Shown: piece by piece, positions 8,097 through 16,042 of the stretch
Layout of the letters: each line of letters begins with the position of its first letter
Position numbering within the stretch: the first letter of the stretch is position 1
Source: an uncultured Gammaproteobacteria bacterium
GTDB lineage: Bacteria; Pseudomonadota; Gammaproteobacteria; Pseudomonadales; Halieaceae
DNA: 40,876 nt
NCBI GenBank assembly: GCA_902519405.1
Contig: CABYJX010000012.1
Location: 1 to 40,876 of the forward strand
Direction: 5' to 3'
Made by a program: the position numbers and the translations under genes
Notes under the pieces: generated by a model
Told to the model about the DNA's origin: nothing
The model's database searches: none
What the model saw: only the letters and a program-made list of their open reading frames with translations

Positions 8097-9716
8097 TTAC
8101 TCAGCTTTTGTATCTGCAGCCAAAAGTTGGCTCGCATATTCCGAAATTTGCTTGTAATTAGCTTTTCCATTTGGAGCTCTAAAGGGGGGTCCTCCCCTAA
8201 AAATTGCCCTTGGTAATTTGTATCTGGCGAGAGTTTGGGAGGCAAAGGCTTTTAAGCGTTCTTCGTCTAAGGCTGATCCATGTTCTAGCTCTACTACCGC
8301 GACTACTATTTGACCCCAGCGAGAATCTGGCACTCCCACCACCAGTGCATCTTTAATTCCCCGGTACTTTTTAATGACTTCTTCCACCTCTTCGGGGTAA
8401 ATCTTTTCTCCTCCTGAATTTATGCACGCCGAACCGCGGCCTAGCAGCGTAAGGGTGCCGTTTTTGGTAACTTTACAGTAATCTCCAGGGATAGAGTAGC
8501 GATGACCATTTATTACTTTAAAAGTCTCGGAGGTCTTTATTTCGTCACCATAATAGCCTAGAGGTATTGGCCCTCCAAATGCGATGAAACCTGGCTTATC
8601 GCTTCCTCTTGGGATTTCGTTGTCATCTTCATCAAAAACTTTGCAGTAGTCGTTAGTCAAAAATTTTGCGGTAGAGGCGGAATGTTCATTACTCGTTATA
8701 GATGTGCCAAATCCTAAGGCTTCCGATGATCCAAAGGCATCTACTAGGGTTGCTTGGGGAATATAATTTAGCAACCGTTTCTTGCTTTCTTGAGACCACA
8801 TTACACCTGAGGAAATAACGCTCGCTACGCTCGTCAGATCATATGACTTTGGATGTGCATCCAACTCAGCGAGAATGGGTTGAGCAAAGGCATCACCAAC
8901 GATTGTAATCGAATTTACACTATGCTGCTGAATGGAACGTAAGATTTCAGTTGCATCCAGTGAAGCAGCTTCTAGTGTTACAACCGTCCCACCATTACAG
9001 ATTGCGTTTATTGCGGTTAGAAGGCCGGTGCCATGCATCAATGGACAGGCGGGTATCATGACTTCTCCTGGCCCGTCATGAAAGACTTTCTCCTTTAATT
9101 CTTCGATATTTTCAGGTACCGGACCAATGGCACGTGCGGCAAGCAAGAGTGCTTCGCGGAGATTGTGATGATCCCACATTACCGCCTTTGGTGGTCCTGT
9201 GGTGCCTCCCGTATAGATGAAGAGTTGATCACTGGGTGAGCGCTTAGTTGGCTTCCACCTGCCGTGAGAATTCTCCGCGAGAACTTCATATCCCGTTCTC
9301 ATTGTAGTAGAAGATTGATCTGCAATCTCGATCCATTGTTTTACATTAGGAAGTTGGTGTTGGATAGCGGTTATGGTTTTTCGAAATTCTTCGGCATAAA
9401 CGACCACATTGGCATCGGAGTTTTCGAAAATATATTTAATTTCTTCTGCTACGTATCGATAGTTAACGTTGACGTGAGTTAGGCGCCCTCGAAAACAAGC
9501 GATTAGCATTTCCATATATTCAGATCTGTTCCTCATATAAAAGCAGACGCGATCGCCTGCCTGCGCACCGTTTTCATACATGGATTGCACTAGATTATTT
9601 GATCTTCTGTCGAGATCACCCCAACTGATAGATCGATCTCCATGAATTAGGGCAGGGTGCTCTTTAGGTAACACCTCCACCAGCGCGTCGAAAATGTCGC
9701 CAAAGTTCCATATCAC
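8097..9716 (-). CDS. Acyl-CoA synthetase (AMP-forming), FadD-like
   Basis: A 539-residue adenylate-forming ligase that activates a carboxylic acid to its CoA thioester with ATP. The P-loop motif YTGGTTGPPKAVMW begins near residue 168, the A5 motif is DAFGSSEALGFG, the hinge region GRGSACINSGGEKIYPEEVEEV precedes the C-terminal domain, and the catalytic Lys is Lys518 (PNGKANY). The GTG start has AAGGA 7 bases upstream. It is clearly related to the ligase at 17228-18856 (shared N-terminal EY.EML.ACF and NVNYRYV..E..YIF motifs), so this locus carries two related ligases for probably different acids. It converges with the amidohydrolase gene, 27 bp away. Confidence 0.92.
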   Translation of the reverse strand: MIWNFGDIFDALVEVLPKEHPALIHGDRSISWGDLDRRSNNLVQSMYENGAQAGDRVCFYMRNRSEYMEMLIACFRGRLTHVNVNYRYVAEEIKYIFENSDANVVVYAEEFRKTITAIQHQLPNVKQWIEIADQSSTTMRTGYEVLAENSHGRWKPTKRSPSDQLFIYTGGTTGPPKAVMWDHHNLREALLLAARAIGPVPENIEELKEKVFHDGPGEVMIPACPLMHGTGLLTAINAICNGGTVVTLEAASLDATEILRSIQQHSVNSITIVGDAFAQPILAELDAHPKSYDLTSVASVISSGVMWSQESKKRLLNYIPQATLVDAFGSSEALGFGTSITSNEHSASTAKFLTNDYCKVFDEDDNEIPRGSDKPGFIAFGGPIPLGYYGDEIKTSETFKVINGHRYSIPGDYCKVTKNGTLTLLGRGSACINSGGEKIYPEEVEEVIKKYRGIKDALVVGVPDSRWGQIVVAVVELEHGSALDEERLKAFASQTLARYKLPRAIFRGGPPFRAPNGKANYKQISEYASQLLAADTKAE

Positions 9717-10243
9717 GAGTTTTTCCTTAATATTATTTTGCTAGGTTATTTTATGGTAGCTCATCTCAAGGTCAACTGATGGATACTACTCATGAATTGT
9801 CATCTGATTAAACGAAGCTTTGATGAGTATTATGAAAATAAATTATCGCCTAGTGAAGAGCAGTTAGAGTAAATTTTGGTAACTTTGAAATGAGATATTC
9901 CTATTTTCAATTTACTTAGAGTGTCTGAAAAAGAGGCCTATCCAGAGGACAAAGGTGGTACCTAGGTGTAGGAGAGGGTTATGACTTTTATAGTTCACAA
10001 GTGAGAATATAGTCCAGAAGCGAAAAAAGTTTCCCTAGCAAGGGTGGAGAAATATAAATTGCATCTGATATCTTTAGATAAATGCAAGGTGAGTTTTTGA
10101 GTTGTGACATTGAGTATTGCCGTATGAAGCAGTCCAAAAGAAGATACAAAGTGAAGCGAAATAATCAATATGCTAGCTAAGCGAATTTGTCCAAGTTATC
10201 AAGAAGCAAATTATAATGATTGATGATGTCTTTTTGCGAATTG
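9717..10243. other. 527-bp gap, possibly containing decayed coding sequence
   Basis: No full gene is seen between the ligase and the extradiol dioxygenase genes. On the plus strand three short protein-like, non-random-looking runs occur, each ended by a stop: a 26-residue frame at 9792-9872 beginning MNCHLIKRSFDEYYENKLSP and ending in EEQLE, a 14-residue frame starting at 9921 (GTG), and a Lys/Glu-rich run at about 10000-10105. The first resembles the N-terminal half of zf-HC2 anti-sigma proteins but lacks the HxxxC..C half. They could be remnants of a lost gene or purine-rich chance. No strong terminator or promoter was recognised. Confidence 0.3.
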
Positions 10244-11146
10244 TTATGAGGGCACATTGTACTCATGTCCCCATAAATCTCCGATTGTGCTGACAGTTGG
10301 TGTATAGTTATCCCAATCTACCAATAATCCATCGAATCCATATTCGATGGCAATCCCACCGGGAGCTACAACGTAGAAGCTGCACATGTTGTCATTAACG
10401 TGTCGGCCCAAAGTCGCCATGAGTGGCAAACCCGCGTTTTTTACGCGATCTAATGCGGATCCAACTTCGTCCAAAGAACTAACTTCAACCATTAGATGGA
10501 TTACGCCAGCGGGGTTTGGATGATTAAAGAGAGCAAGTGAATGTTGTCTAGGATTTTCTGCGTGCATAAAAATGACTCGCGCCGGAGGCGCACCCTCAGG
10601 CATCGGTGGTGTTAAATCATCACAAACCGGCATATGTAACAGATCTCTAAAAAAGCTCAATGTTTTTTCAGTTTCGGTGGTAGGTAGCACGGCGTGACCA
10701 AACCCTAGATCGGTCGATGAAGCATCTCGAGTGATGAATTGACTATTTGTAGCGGAGATCATTGGTTCTTTAGTTAGTTTTCTTCCATAATATAGCTCGA
10801 TAGTGTTTCCTGATGGATCCTGTCCCACAGCCAGTTCCGTTACCGCGCGATTAATTGTCTCCTCAGCAGAAGATTTTTTAAATGAATATCCGGCATCCGC
10901 AAGAACATCGATATTTGCTTGCCACTGGATCTGTGACCCGCAATCAAGGCCGCAGGCCAAAAGTCGATCATTTTCTCCTGCTTGAACCAAAAAACGAAAC
11001 GGGTGATCGTCCATACGTATCCTTAATAGATCCTGAGAATGGTTATTTCGTATTACCATCAAACCTAGGATTTCACTCGCGAAGTTTTGCCATGCATCCA
11101 AATCGGTGCTTTCAATCCTAGCGTAGCCAATACTTGATACGCTCAT
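10244..11146 (-). CDS. Type I extradiol dioxygenase (BphC/HsaC-like, two-domain VOC)
   Basis: A 300-residue, two-domain extradiol ring-cleaving dioxygenase, the usual length. The iron ligands are His151 (GFGHAVL), His217 (GVIHLMVEV) and Glu268 (GIAIEYG), all in the C-terminal catalytic domain. Second-sphere catalytic positions are also kept: His202 (QHSLALF), His249 with Asn251/Asp252 in GRHVNDNMCSFYV, and Tyr258. The C-terminal WGHEY tail is typical. It should open a catechol-type ring with O2. AGGAG lies 8 bases before the ATG. The ring hydroxylase, hydrolase and other ring-degradation genes expected beside it are absent from this window, so its pathway is unproved; steroid or aromatic catabolism is an inference. 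Confidence 0.88.
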   Translation of the reverse strand: MSVSSIGYARIESTDLDAWQNFASEILGLMVIRNNHSQDLLRIRMDDHPFRFLVQAGENDRLLACGLDCGSQIQWQANIDVLADAGYSFKKSSAEETINRAVTELAVGQDPSGNTIELYYGRKLTKEPMISATNSQFITRDASSTDLGFGHAVLPTTETEKTLSFFRDLLHMPVCDDLTPPMPEGAPPARVIFMHAENPRQHSLALFNHPNPAGVIHLMVEVSSLDEVGSALDRVKNAGLPLMATLGRHVNDNMCSFYVVAPGGIAIEYGFDGLLVDWDNYTPTVSTIGDLWGHEYNVPS

Positions 11147-11244
11147 CTGTTTACTCCTGTGCTTACCAAATTCCTATCCTAATTAACGCAGACTATATCA
11201 CGGGCTCACTTTTCAGAATAATTTGATTGGATCAAGACAGTTAG

Positions 11245-12939
11245 CTATCTTGTTATCGAGGAAATGCTTTCATCGTTTCTGTCAGGGATAATCTTCGCTA
11301 TACCTCTACCTCGATTATCAGCGGCTGCGCTTACTTTACCTGCTATGAGAGATGCAGCTTGAAGATCACCTAGATCCCCCCATGAGTTTTTTCTGAGTGT
11401 GTAACCCAAGTGAGTTAGCTCAGCTAATGTATCTTTGTTTACCTGTCTCTGATCGTGCCGGATAACATGGGTTTCAGGAAGTTGATGATGAAAGCGAGTG
11501 AAATTAATCGCTGCTTGCAGTGGTAGTCCAAAATCATAGATATTAATCATGGCCTGAAATATTGATGTAAAAATCGTCGATCCACCTGGACTTCCGATGA
11601 CCAAAGCTGGCTCATCATCCTTTAACAGTATCGTAGGTGTCATTGAAGAAAGCATACGTTTTCTCGGTTCTATTGCATTCTTTTCATTACCCACAACACC
11701 AAATTTATTTGGCACTCCAGGCTTTGCAGCAAAATCATCCATCTCATTGTTAAGTAGAAAACCAGCACCTTCAACGACCACTCCACTTCCAAAGTCCCAA
11801 TTAAGTGTATAGGTCACCGAAACTGCATTTCCCTGATGATCTATTATAGAAAAATGAGTAGTATCAATCGGTTCAAGCCCCGCTTGCGTGGTCGTCGACG
11901 GTGAAATTTTAGTTCGGCTGATTGAAGCAACTCTCTTAGTGAGGTAGTTGTCGTCTAGGAGTTCTGTTACTCGATTATCTACGAAATCTGGATCTCCTAA
12001 AAATTCTGCTCTATCTGCAAAAACGCGTTTTGAAATTTCTGCCATTAGGTGGATGTGTTCTGGACTGTTTAAAGGAGCTAATTCATTCTTATTTTTTGCC
12101 AAATCCCACATTTTCAGCAGCTGCACTAGTGCTATTCCCCCAGAGCTAGGTGGCGGTGCGGTCACTAGTAACATATCCCTCCATTTTATTTTGATAGGTT
12201 CTCTCCAAACAGCGCTATAGTTCGCCAAATCTTCCAGCGTTATAAGGCCGCCACTTCGGTTCATTTGAGAGACTATTTTTTCTGCAATAGAACCTTTATA
12301 AAAATCGTTTGGCCGTACCGCGATCTGTGACAATGTATTGGCGAGTTCAGGTTGTTTAAATAATATACCGGGCTGGGCATGCCCAAAATATTTTGAGAAA
12401 TTAGTCTCTCCCGCGATTATATCGGCTCGTCTTTTCACAAATTGTGCCAGCGATTTTTCCACGATAAACCCTTCTCGAGCGAGTCTGATCGCCGGCGACA
12501 GAATTCTGCTCCATGGCAAGATACCGTATTTCTGATGACTGGTGTGGAGCCCTTTCACAGTCCCCGGTACACCGCTTGCTAGGCCACCCACGAGCGAGCG
12601 CCTCTGCACGAAATTACCGTCATCATCCAAAAACATATTCCGAGTAGCTCCAGTAGGAGCTTGTTCCCTGAAATCGAGAAACGCAGCTTCCCCATTCATG
12701 AAGGTTGCCATAAATCCGCCACCGCCGATGTTACCAGCCTCCGGATATGTTACCGAGAGCGAGAATGCGACCGCTACTGCCACGTCCACAGCATTACCAC
12801 CATCTCTTAGAATGGTTGTGGCAACTTGAGCTGCATATTTGTCAGGAACTGCAATGGCGGCTGTACTAGCCAAAGTCTTTATCGGAAGAAAAGAGAGGAG
12901 GAAAAATATTCCGATGTTAAATCTTGTAAGCAAGAGCAA
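11245..12939 (-). CDS. ggt: Gamma-glutamyltransferase
   Basis: A 564-residue Ntn-hydrolase precursor, the normal size. A signal peptide covers about residues 1-25 (ending TLAST), so it acts in the periplasm. Self-cleavage should occur before Thr360 in DTTHFSIID, giving a large subunit of about 335 residues and a small catalytic subunit; the following GNAVSVTYTLN and NNEMDDF stretches and the GSPGGSTI motif further on match the family. It hydrolyses or transfers the gamma-glutamyl group of glutathione and conjugates. The start is a TTG with only a weak ribosome site, so the exact N-terminus is uncertain. Whether it serves the neighbouring catabolic genes or general sulfur/nitrogen scavenging is unclear. 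Confidence 0.9.
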   Translation of the reverse strand: MLLLTRFNIGIFFLLSFLPIKTLASTAAIAVPDKYAAQVATTILRDGGNAVDVAVAVAFSLSVTYPEAGNIGGGGFMATFMNGEAAFLDFREQAPTGATRNMFLDDDGNFVQRRSLVGGLASGVPGTVKGLHTSHQKYGILPWSRILSPAIRLAREGFIVEKSLAQFVKRRADIIAGETNFSKYFGHAQPGILFKQPELANTLSQIAVRPNDFYKGSIAEKIVSQMNRSGGLITLEDLANYSAVWREPIKIKWRDMLLVTAPPPSSGGIALVQLLKMWDLAKNKNELAPLNSPEHIHLMAEISKRVFADRAEFLGDPDFVDNRVTELLDDNYLTKRVASISRTKISPSTTTQAGLEPIDTTHFSIIDHQGNAVSVTYTLNWDFGSGVVVEGAGFLLNNEMDDFAAKPGVPNKFGVVGNEKNAIEPRKRMLSSMTPTILLKDDEPALVIGSPGGSTIFTSIFQAMINIYDFGLPLQAAINFTRFHHQLPETHVIRHDQRQVNKDTLAELTHLGYTLRKNSWGDLGDLQAASLIAGKVSAAADNRGRGIAKIIPDRNDESISSITR

Positions 12940-13067
12940 CCCAAAACTTTAACTTAAAGGTCAAGTATAAGCCTCGATCTTTTTCTCTGCAAAATCTTAC
13001 ATAAGCTAACTATCCAAATACATAAGCCAGCATGTATCATGACGAAGGATATATAGAGAAGCTTAAA

Positions 13068-13865
13068 ATGAGTGATTGGAAATATCTGACCTTAGAGCGA
13101 GAAAATCGAATTCTGGTGGTTTCTTTTGACTCCTTGAATCAGGTTAACAGCCTAAATATCCAGCTTATGAGGGAATTAACTGCTCTGGCAGTCGAGCTAC
13201 AGCAAGACAACGATTTGAGTGCCATTATTCTGCGTGGAAGGGACACCATGTTTACTGGGGGGATGGATCTTAAAGATGCTGAAATAGTAAGTACGCGTCA
13301 TGGTACGGTCGCAGAAGAACGTATCCTAGCGAAAGTTGGTCCTTCAATGTGTGCGGCTTGGGAAGCCCTTGAACCGGTCACTATAGTGGCAATTGAGGGC
13401 TGGTGTATCGGTGGAGGTGTCGCTCTTGCTGTGGCATGTGACTGGCGTGTCGCTGGTTCAGACTCAAAAATATATGTGCCCGAATTAAAGTTAGGGATGA
13501 ATATGAGTTGGCAGACCATTCCCCGCCTTATTAATTTAATAGGGCCTGCGAAAACCAAAGAATTACTGATCCTTGGAGAGCCTCAAGATGCCGGCTTGGC
13601 TAAGGAATGGGGGTTGGTTGATCACATTGCAGAGTCTGGTGAGGCCTTAAGTAAATCAAAAACTATAGCAAATCAGGTAGCGACGATGCCTCCTATCCCC
13701 GTGCGTATGACCAAGCGGGCTGCAACCGTGAGCGCAACTGCCCTAAATAATGCGACTAGTTTTATGGATATAGACCAGTTTATGCTGACTCAGCATACTT
13801 TGGACGCGAAGGAAGGTATTGCCGCATTTTTTGAAAAACGAAAGCCAAAGTTCGAAGGAAAGTAA
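13068..13865 (+). CDS. Enoyl-CoA hydratase/isomerase family protein (crotonase), one catalytic Glu replaced
   Basis: A 265-residue crotonase. Oxyanion-hole segments are MFTGGMDLKD (about 61-70) and WCIGGGVAL (about 112-120). Of the two catalytic acids of classical hydratases, Glu139 (YVPELKLG) is present but the first is Ala119 (GGGVALAVACDW), so a plain syn-hydration of a double bond is less likely than isomerase-type or other chemistry. The start at 13068 has a GAGAAG ribosome site; an upstream ATG at 13032 would add 12 residues. It is the first gene of an eight-gene plus-strand run reaching 20506 and is divergent from ggt. Confidence 0.85.
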   Translation: MSDWKYLTLERENRILVVSFDSLNQVNSLNIQLMRELTALAVELQQDNDLSAIILRGRDTMFTGGMDLKDAEIVSTRHGTVAEERILAKVGPSMCAAWEALEPVTIVAIEGWCIGGGVALAVACDWRVAGSDSKIYVPELKLGMNMSWQTIPRLINLIGPAKTKELLILGEPQDAGLAKEWGLVDHIAESGEALSKSKTIANQVATMPPIPVRMTKRAATVSATALNNATSFMDIDQFMLTQHTLDAKEGIAAFFEKRKPKFEGK

Positions 13866-13975
13866 TTTCTATTGATAATGGATTTGGTTCAAAACCTATA
13901 ATGCCTATTGATAATAATGTTTAGTGATAAGAAAATATGGGTTAGGTTTATTTAATTTCGAGGTAACAGGGGTGA

Positions 13976-14458
13976 TTGTCAATCCTTTTAGTTCAGTTTT
14001 TACGGGTTGAAGGTTTAGTGGAAGATTTATTTCTCCAAAAAGAATATGAACTCGGATTTACCTATACTCGGTCCACCGGTCCCGTCGTAGGTAAATTTCT
14101 CACTGGTTTAAAAAATAAGAAAATTTTTGGTAATCGGGGAAGCGATGGAAGGGTCATTGTCCCGCCCATGGAATATGATCCAGAGACTTTTCAACCTCTA
14201 AATGATTTTGTACAGGTTTCAGATGCTGGAATGATAGAGAGTTGGTGCTGGGTAGCTGAACCCCGTCCGGCTCATCCTAGCGCTGTTCCTTTTGCTTGGG
14301 TCATGATCAAGCTTGATGGCGCTGACATCTCTATGATTCATCATGTTGTTACAGACGAACCAAGCAGAGTTGTAACTGGTGCCCGCGTTAAGGCATCGTG
14401 GATAGATCAGCCAGTTGGATTGATTTCAGATATTCGATATTTTGTTTTGGAAAAATAA
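13976..14458 (+). CDS. DUF35 / OB-fold protein lacking the zinc-ribbon cysteines
   Basis: A 160-residue protein matching the DUF35 family in its C-terminal OB-fold (about residues 75-158: VQVSDAGMIESWCWV, VPFAWVMIKLDGADISMIHHVV, GARVKASWID, ISDIRYFVLE). In the normal zinc-ribbon region (about residues 48-67) the sequence reads GNRGSDGRVIVPPMEYDPET, so all four ribbon Cys are replaced. The start is a TTG with an AGGGG just upstream; a GTG 42 bases later is possible. The stop is 2 bp before the next DUF35 gene. In the known thiolase-DUF35 complexes a DUF35 subunit binds CoA or couples the active sites; a metal-free partner is plausible for this heteromer. Confidence 0.82.
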   Translation: MSILLVQFLRVEGLVEDLFLQKEYELGFTYTRSTGPVVGKFLTGLKNKKIFGNRGSDGRVIVPPMEYDPETFQPLNDFVQVSDAGMIESWCWVAEPRPAHPSAVPFAWVMIKLDGADISMIHHVVTDEPSRVVTGARVKASWIDQPVGLISDIRYFVLEK

Positions 14459-14460
14459 CA

Positions 14461-14979
14461 ATGGGTGACACAAATAAGGAAACTATTGACTCGATAGAGG
14501 CGCCTATCTATTTGAAATATAACTTCACGGCAGGACTTGCGCCGGCTCGATTTTTGTCTCATTTAAAGAAAGGGATATTGACGGGCCAACGCTGTCCAAA
14601 GTGTGATAATGTTTACGTTCCACCCAGAGGATCTTGTCCAGCTTGTGGCGTCGCCACCGAAACAGAAGTCGTGCTAGGCAACAAAGCGACAGTGCAGTCA
14701 TTTACTATTGTCTCGATACCAATTCCAGGTAATCCCATTGAACCCCCTTTCATAGTGGCAAATTTGGTGCCCGATGGAGCAAATACCTCTTTCATCCATT
14801 TAATGAGTGAGTGCGTGAACGAAGAAGTCAGAATTGGACAGCGAGTTACGGCTGTTTGGAAACCTGAAGAAGAATGGGGTTTTGCAATGGATAACATTCG
14901 ATATTTTAAGCCGCTTGATGAACCTGATATTCCAGTAGAGTTGATTGGACATTTGTCTGTTAACGGCGAAGAAGGATAA
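14461..14979 (+). CDS. DUF35 / OB-fold protein with intact zinc ribbon
   Basis: A 172-residue protein with the full DUF35 layout: an N-terminal helical region around FTAGLAPARFLSHLKKG, a four-cysteine zinc ribbon CPKC..VYVPPRGSCPAC near residues 45-65, then the OB-fold (TVQSFTIVSIPIPG, PPFIVANLVPDG, GQRVTAVWKP, IRYFKPLDE). The start at 14461 lies 2 bp after the previous stop; an upstream frame extension was rejected. It is known that such proteins bind acyl-CoA and partner thiolase-fold enzymes in steroid aldolases and in archaeal HMG-CoA synthase/thiolase complexes. Its thiolase-like partners are the next two genes. Confidence 0.9.
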   Translation: MGDTNKETIDSIEAPIYLKYNFTAGLAPARFLSHLKKGILTGQRCPKCDNVYVPPRGSCPACGVATETEVVLGNKATVQSFTIVSIPIPGNPIEPPFIVANLVPDGANTSFIHLMSECVNEEVRIGQRVTAVWKPEEEWGFAMDNIRYFKPLDEPDIPVELIGHLSVNGEEG

Positions 14980-14980
14980 C

Positions 14981-16042
14981 TTGGATATAGATATTTGTAT
15001 TGTTGCCTTTAGTCAATCTGCTTGCTTAGCTCAGGCGGGTGCAGCTAATGAGGTTGAACTGATCATGCCTGAGCTAGAGGCGGTATACCGCCAGGTTGGT
15101 ATTAGTAATGCGCAGGATGTTGATTTTGTTTGCTCTGGAAGTTGCGATTATTTACAAGGCGCTGCGTTTGCTTTTGTATCTGGTGTGGATGCCTTAGGCG
15201 CTGTGCCTCCAATTCAAGAATCTCATGTGGAGATGGATGCGGCGTGGGCCTTGTATGAGGCGGTTTTAAAAATCAGGATGGGTCATGCGGAATCAGCTCT
15301 GGTGTATGGCTTTAGCAAATCCTCACCCGGAGAGCTTCCAATCGTCTTATCGCAGCAGTTAGATCCCTATTATCTTGCACCTCAATGGATTGATTCGATC
15401 TCTTTGGCAGCATTGCAGGCAAGACTTATGCTGGACAGAGGGATAATAGAACTCAGCGATATGGCTGCGGTTGTAGCGTCCTCAAGACGGTGCGCGATCG
15501 AGAATAAAAAGGCGCAACTTTCAGGCCAGTTTTCTGTTAGTGACTTATTAAAAGAGCCTGAGTACGTATCTCCTCTTCGAAGGGCTGACTGCAGCCCCAT
15601 TAGTGATGGTGCATCTGCTATGATTATTTGTACGAAATCAAAGGCCGAAGAGTGGAACGTACCCTTCGCTCGACTAGTCGGAATTGATCACCGTATTGAA
15701 ACTCATAACTTGGGCATGCGTGATCTAACGACCTCACATTCTACTCGATTGGTAGCAGAGGCTCTGTCAATTCATAGTGATAGTCTTGATATTGCCGAAT
15801 TGTACGCGCCATTTAGTCACCAGCAGCTCATACTGGAAAAGTCACTTGAACTGCGTCCAGAGACAGATATAAATCCTAGCGGTGGTGTTTTAGCTGGTAA
15901 TTTGATGATGGCATCAGGTTTATCCCGCGTTGGCGAAGTCTTTGATCGGATAGTTGATGGTAAAGCGAGCCGGGGTTTAGCGCATGCTACATCTGGGCCT
16001 TGTTTACAACATAATCTTTTGGCGATACTGGAGAGAGGGTAA
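14981..16042 (+). CDS. Thiolase-fold protein with non-canonical active site (Ltp2-type)
   Basis: A 353-residue thiolase-superfamily protein of the SCP2/lipid-transfer branch, shorter than a regular thiolase. The expected nucleophile Cys position lies in the HVEMDAAWALYEA stretch (about residues 82-94), where there is no Cys. The HPxGASG motif is replaced by LAGNLMMASG (Asn307 for His), and the C-terminal CxGGG by HATSGPCLQ, where a Cys341 remains. Normal thiolysis looks impossible. Tyr275 in AELYAPFSH is a candidate acid/base by analogy with Ltp2-type aldolases, not proven. The start is a TTG at 14981 with AAGGA 4-5 bases upstream. It overlaps the next gene by 1 bp (TAATG), so the two are translationally linked. 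Confidence 0.85.
   Translation: MDIDICIVAFSQSACLAQAGAANEVELIMPELEAVYRQVGISNAQDVDFVCSGSCDYLQGAAFAFVSGVDALGAVPPIQESHVEMDAAWALYEAVLKIRMGHAESALVYGFSKSSPGELPIVLSQQLDPYYLAPQWIDSISLAALQARLMLDRGIIELSDMAAVVASSRRCAIENKKAQLSGQFSVSDLLKEPEYVSPLRRADCSPISDGASAMIICTKSKAEEWNVPFARLVGIDHRIETHNLGMRDLTTSHSTRLVAEALSIHSDSLDIAELYAPFSHQQLILEKSLELRPETDINPSGGVLAGNLMMASGLSRVGEVFDRIVDGKASRGLAHATSGPCLQHNLLAILERG

Noticed and set aside
12542-12829. Long antisense frames inside ggt and other GC-rich genes (for example 12542-12829, 17668-18273, 19416-19706).
   Set aside because: They lie wholly inside well-supported genes on the opposite strand and show no family motifs; they are shadows.
14398-14460. The longer start of the second DUF35 frame (14398).
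   Set aside because: The extra residues overlap the upstream gene and look unlike the family; the ATG at 14461 follows the previous stop by 2 bp.
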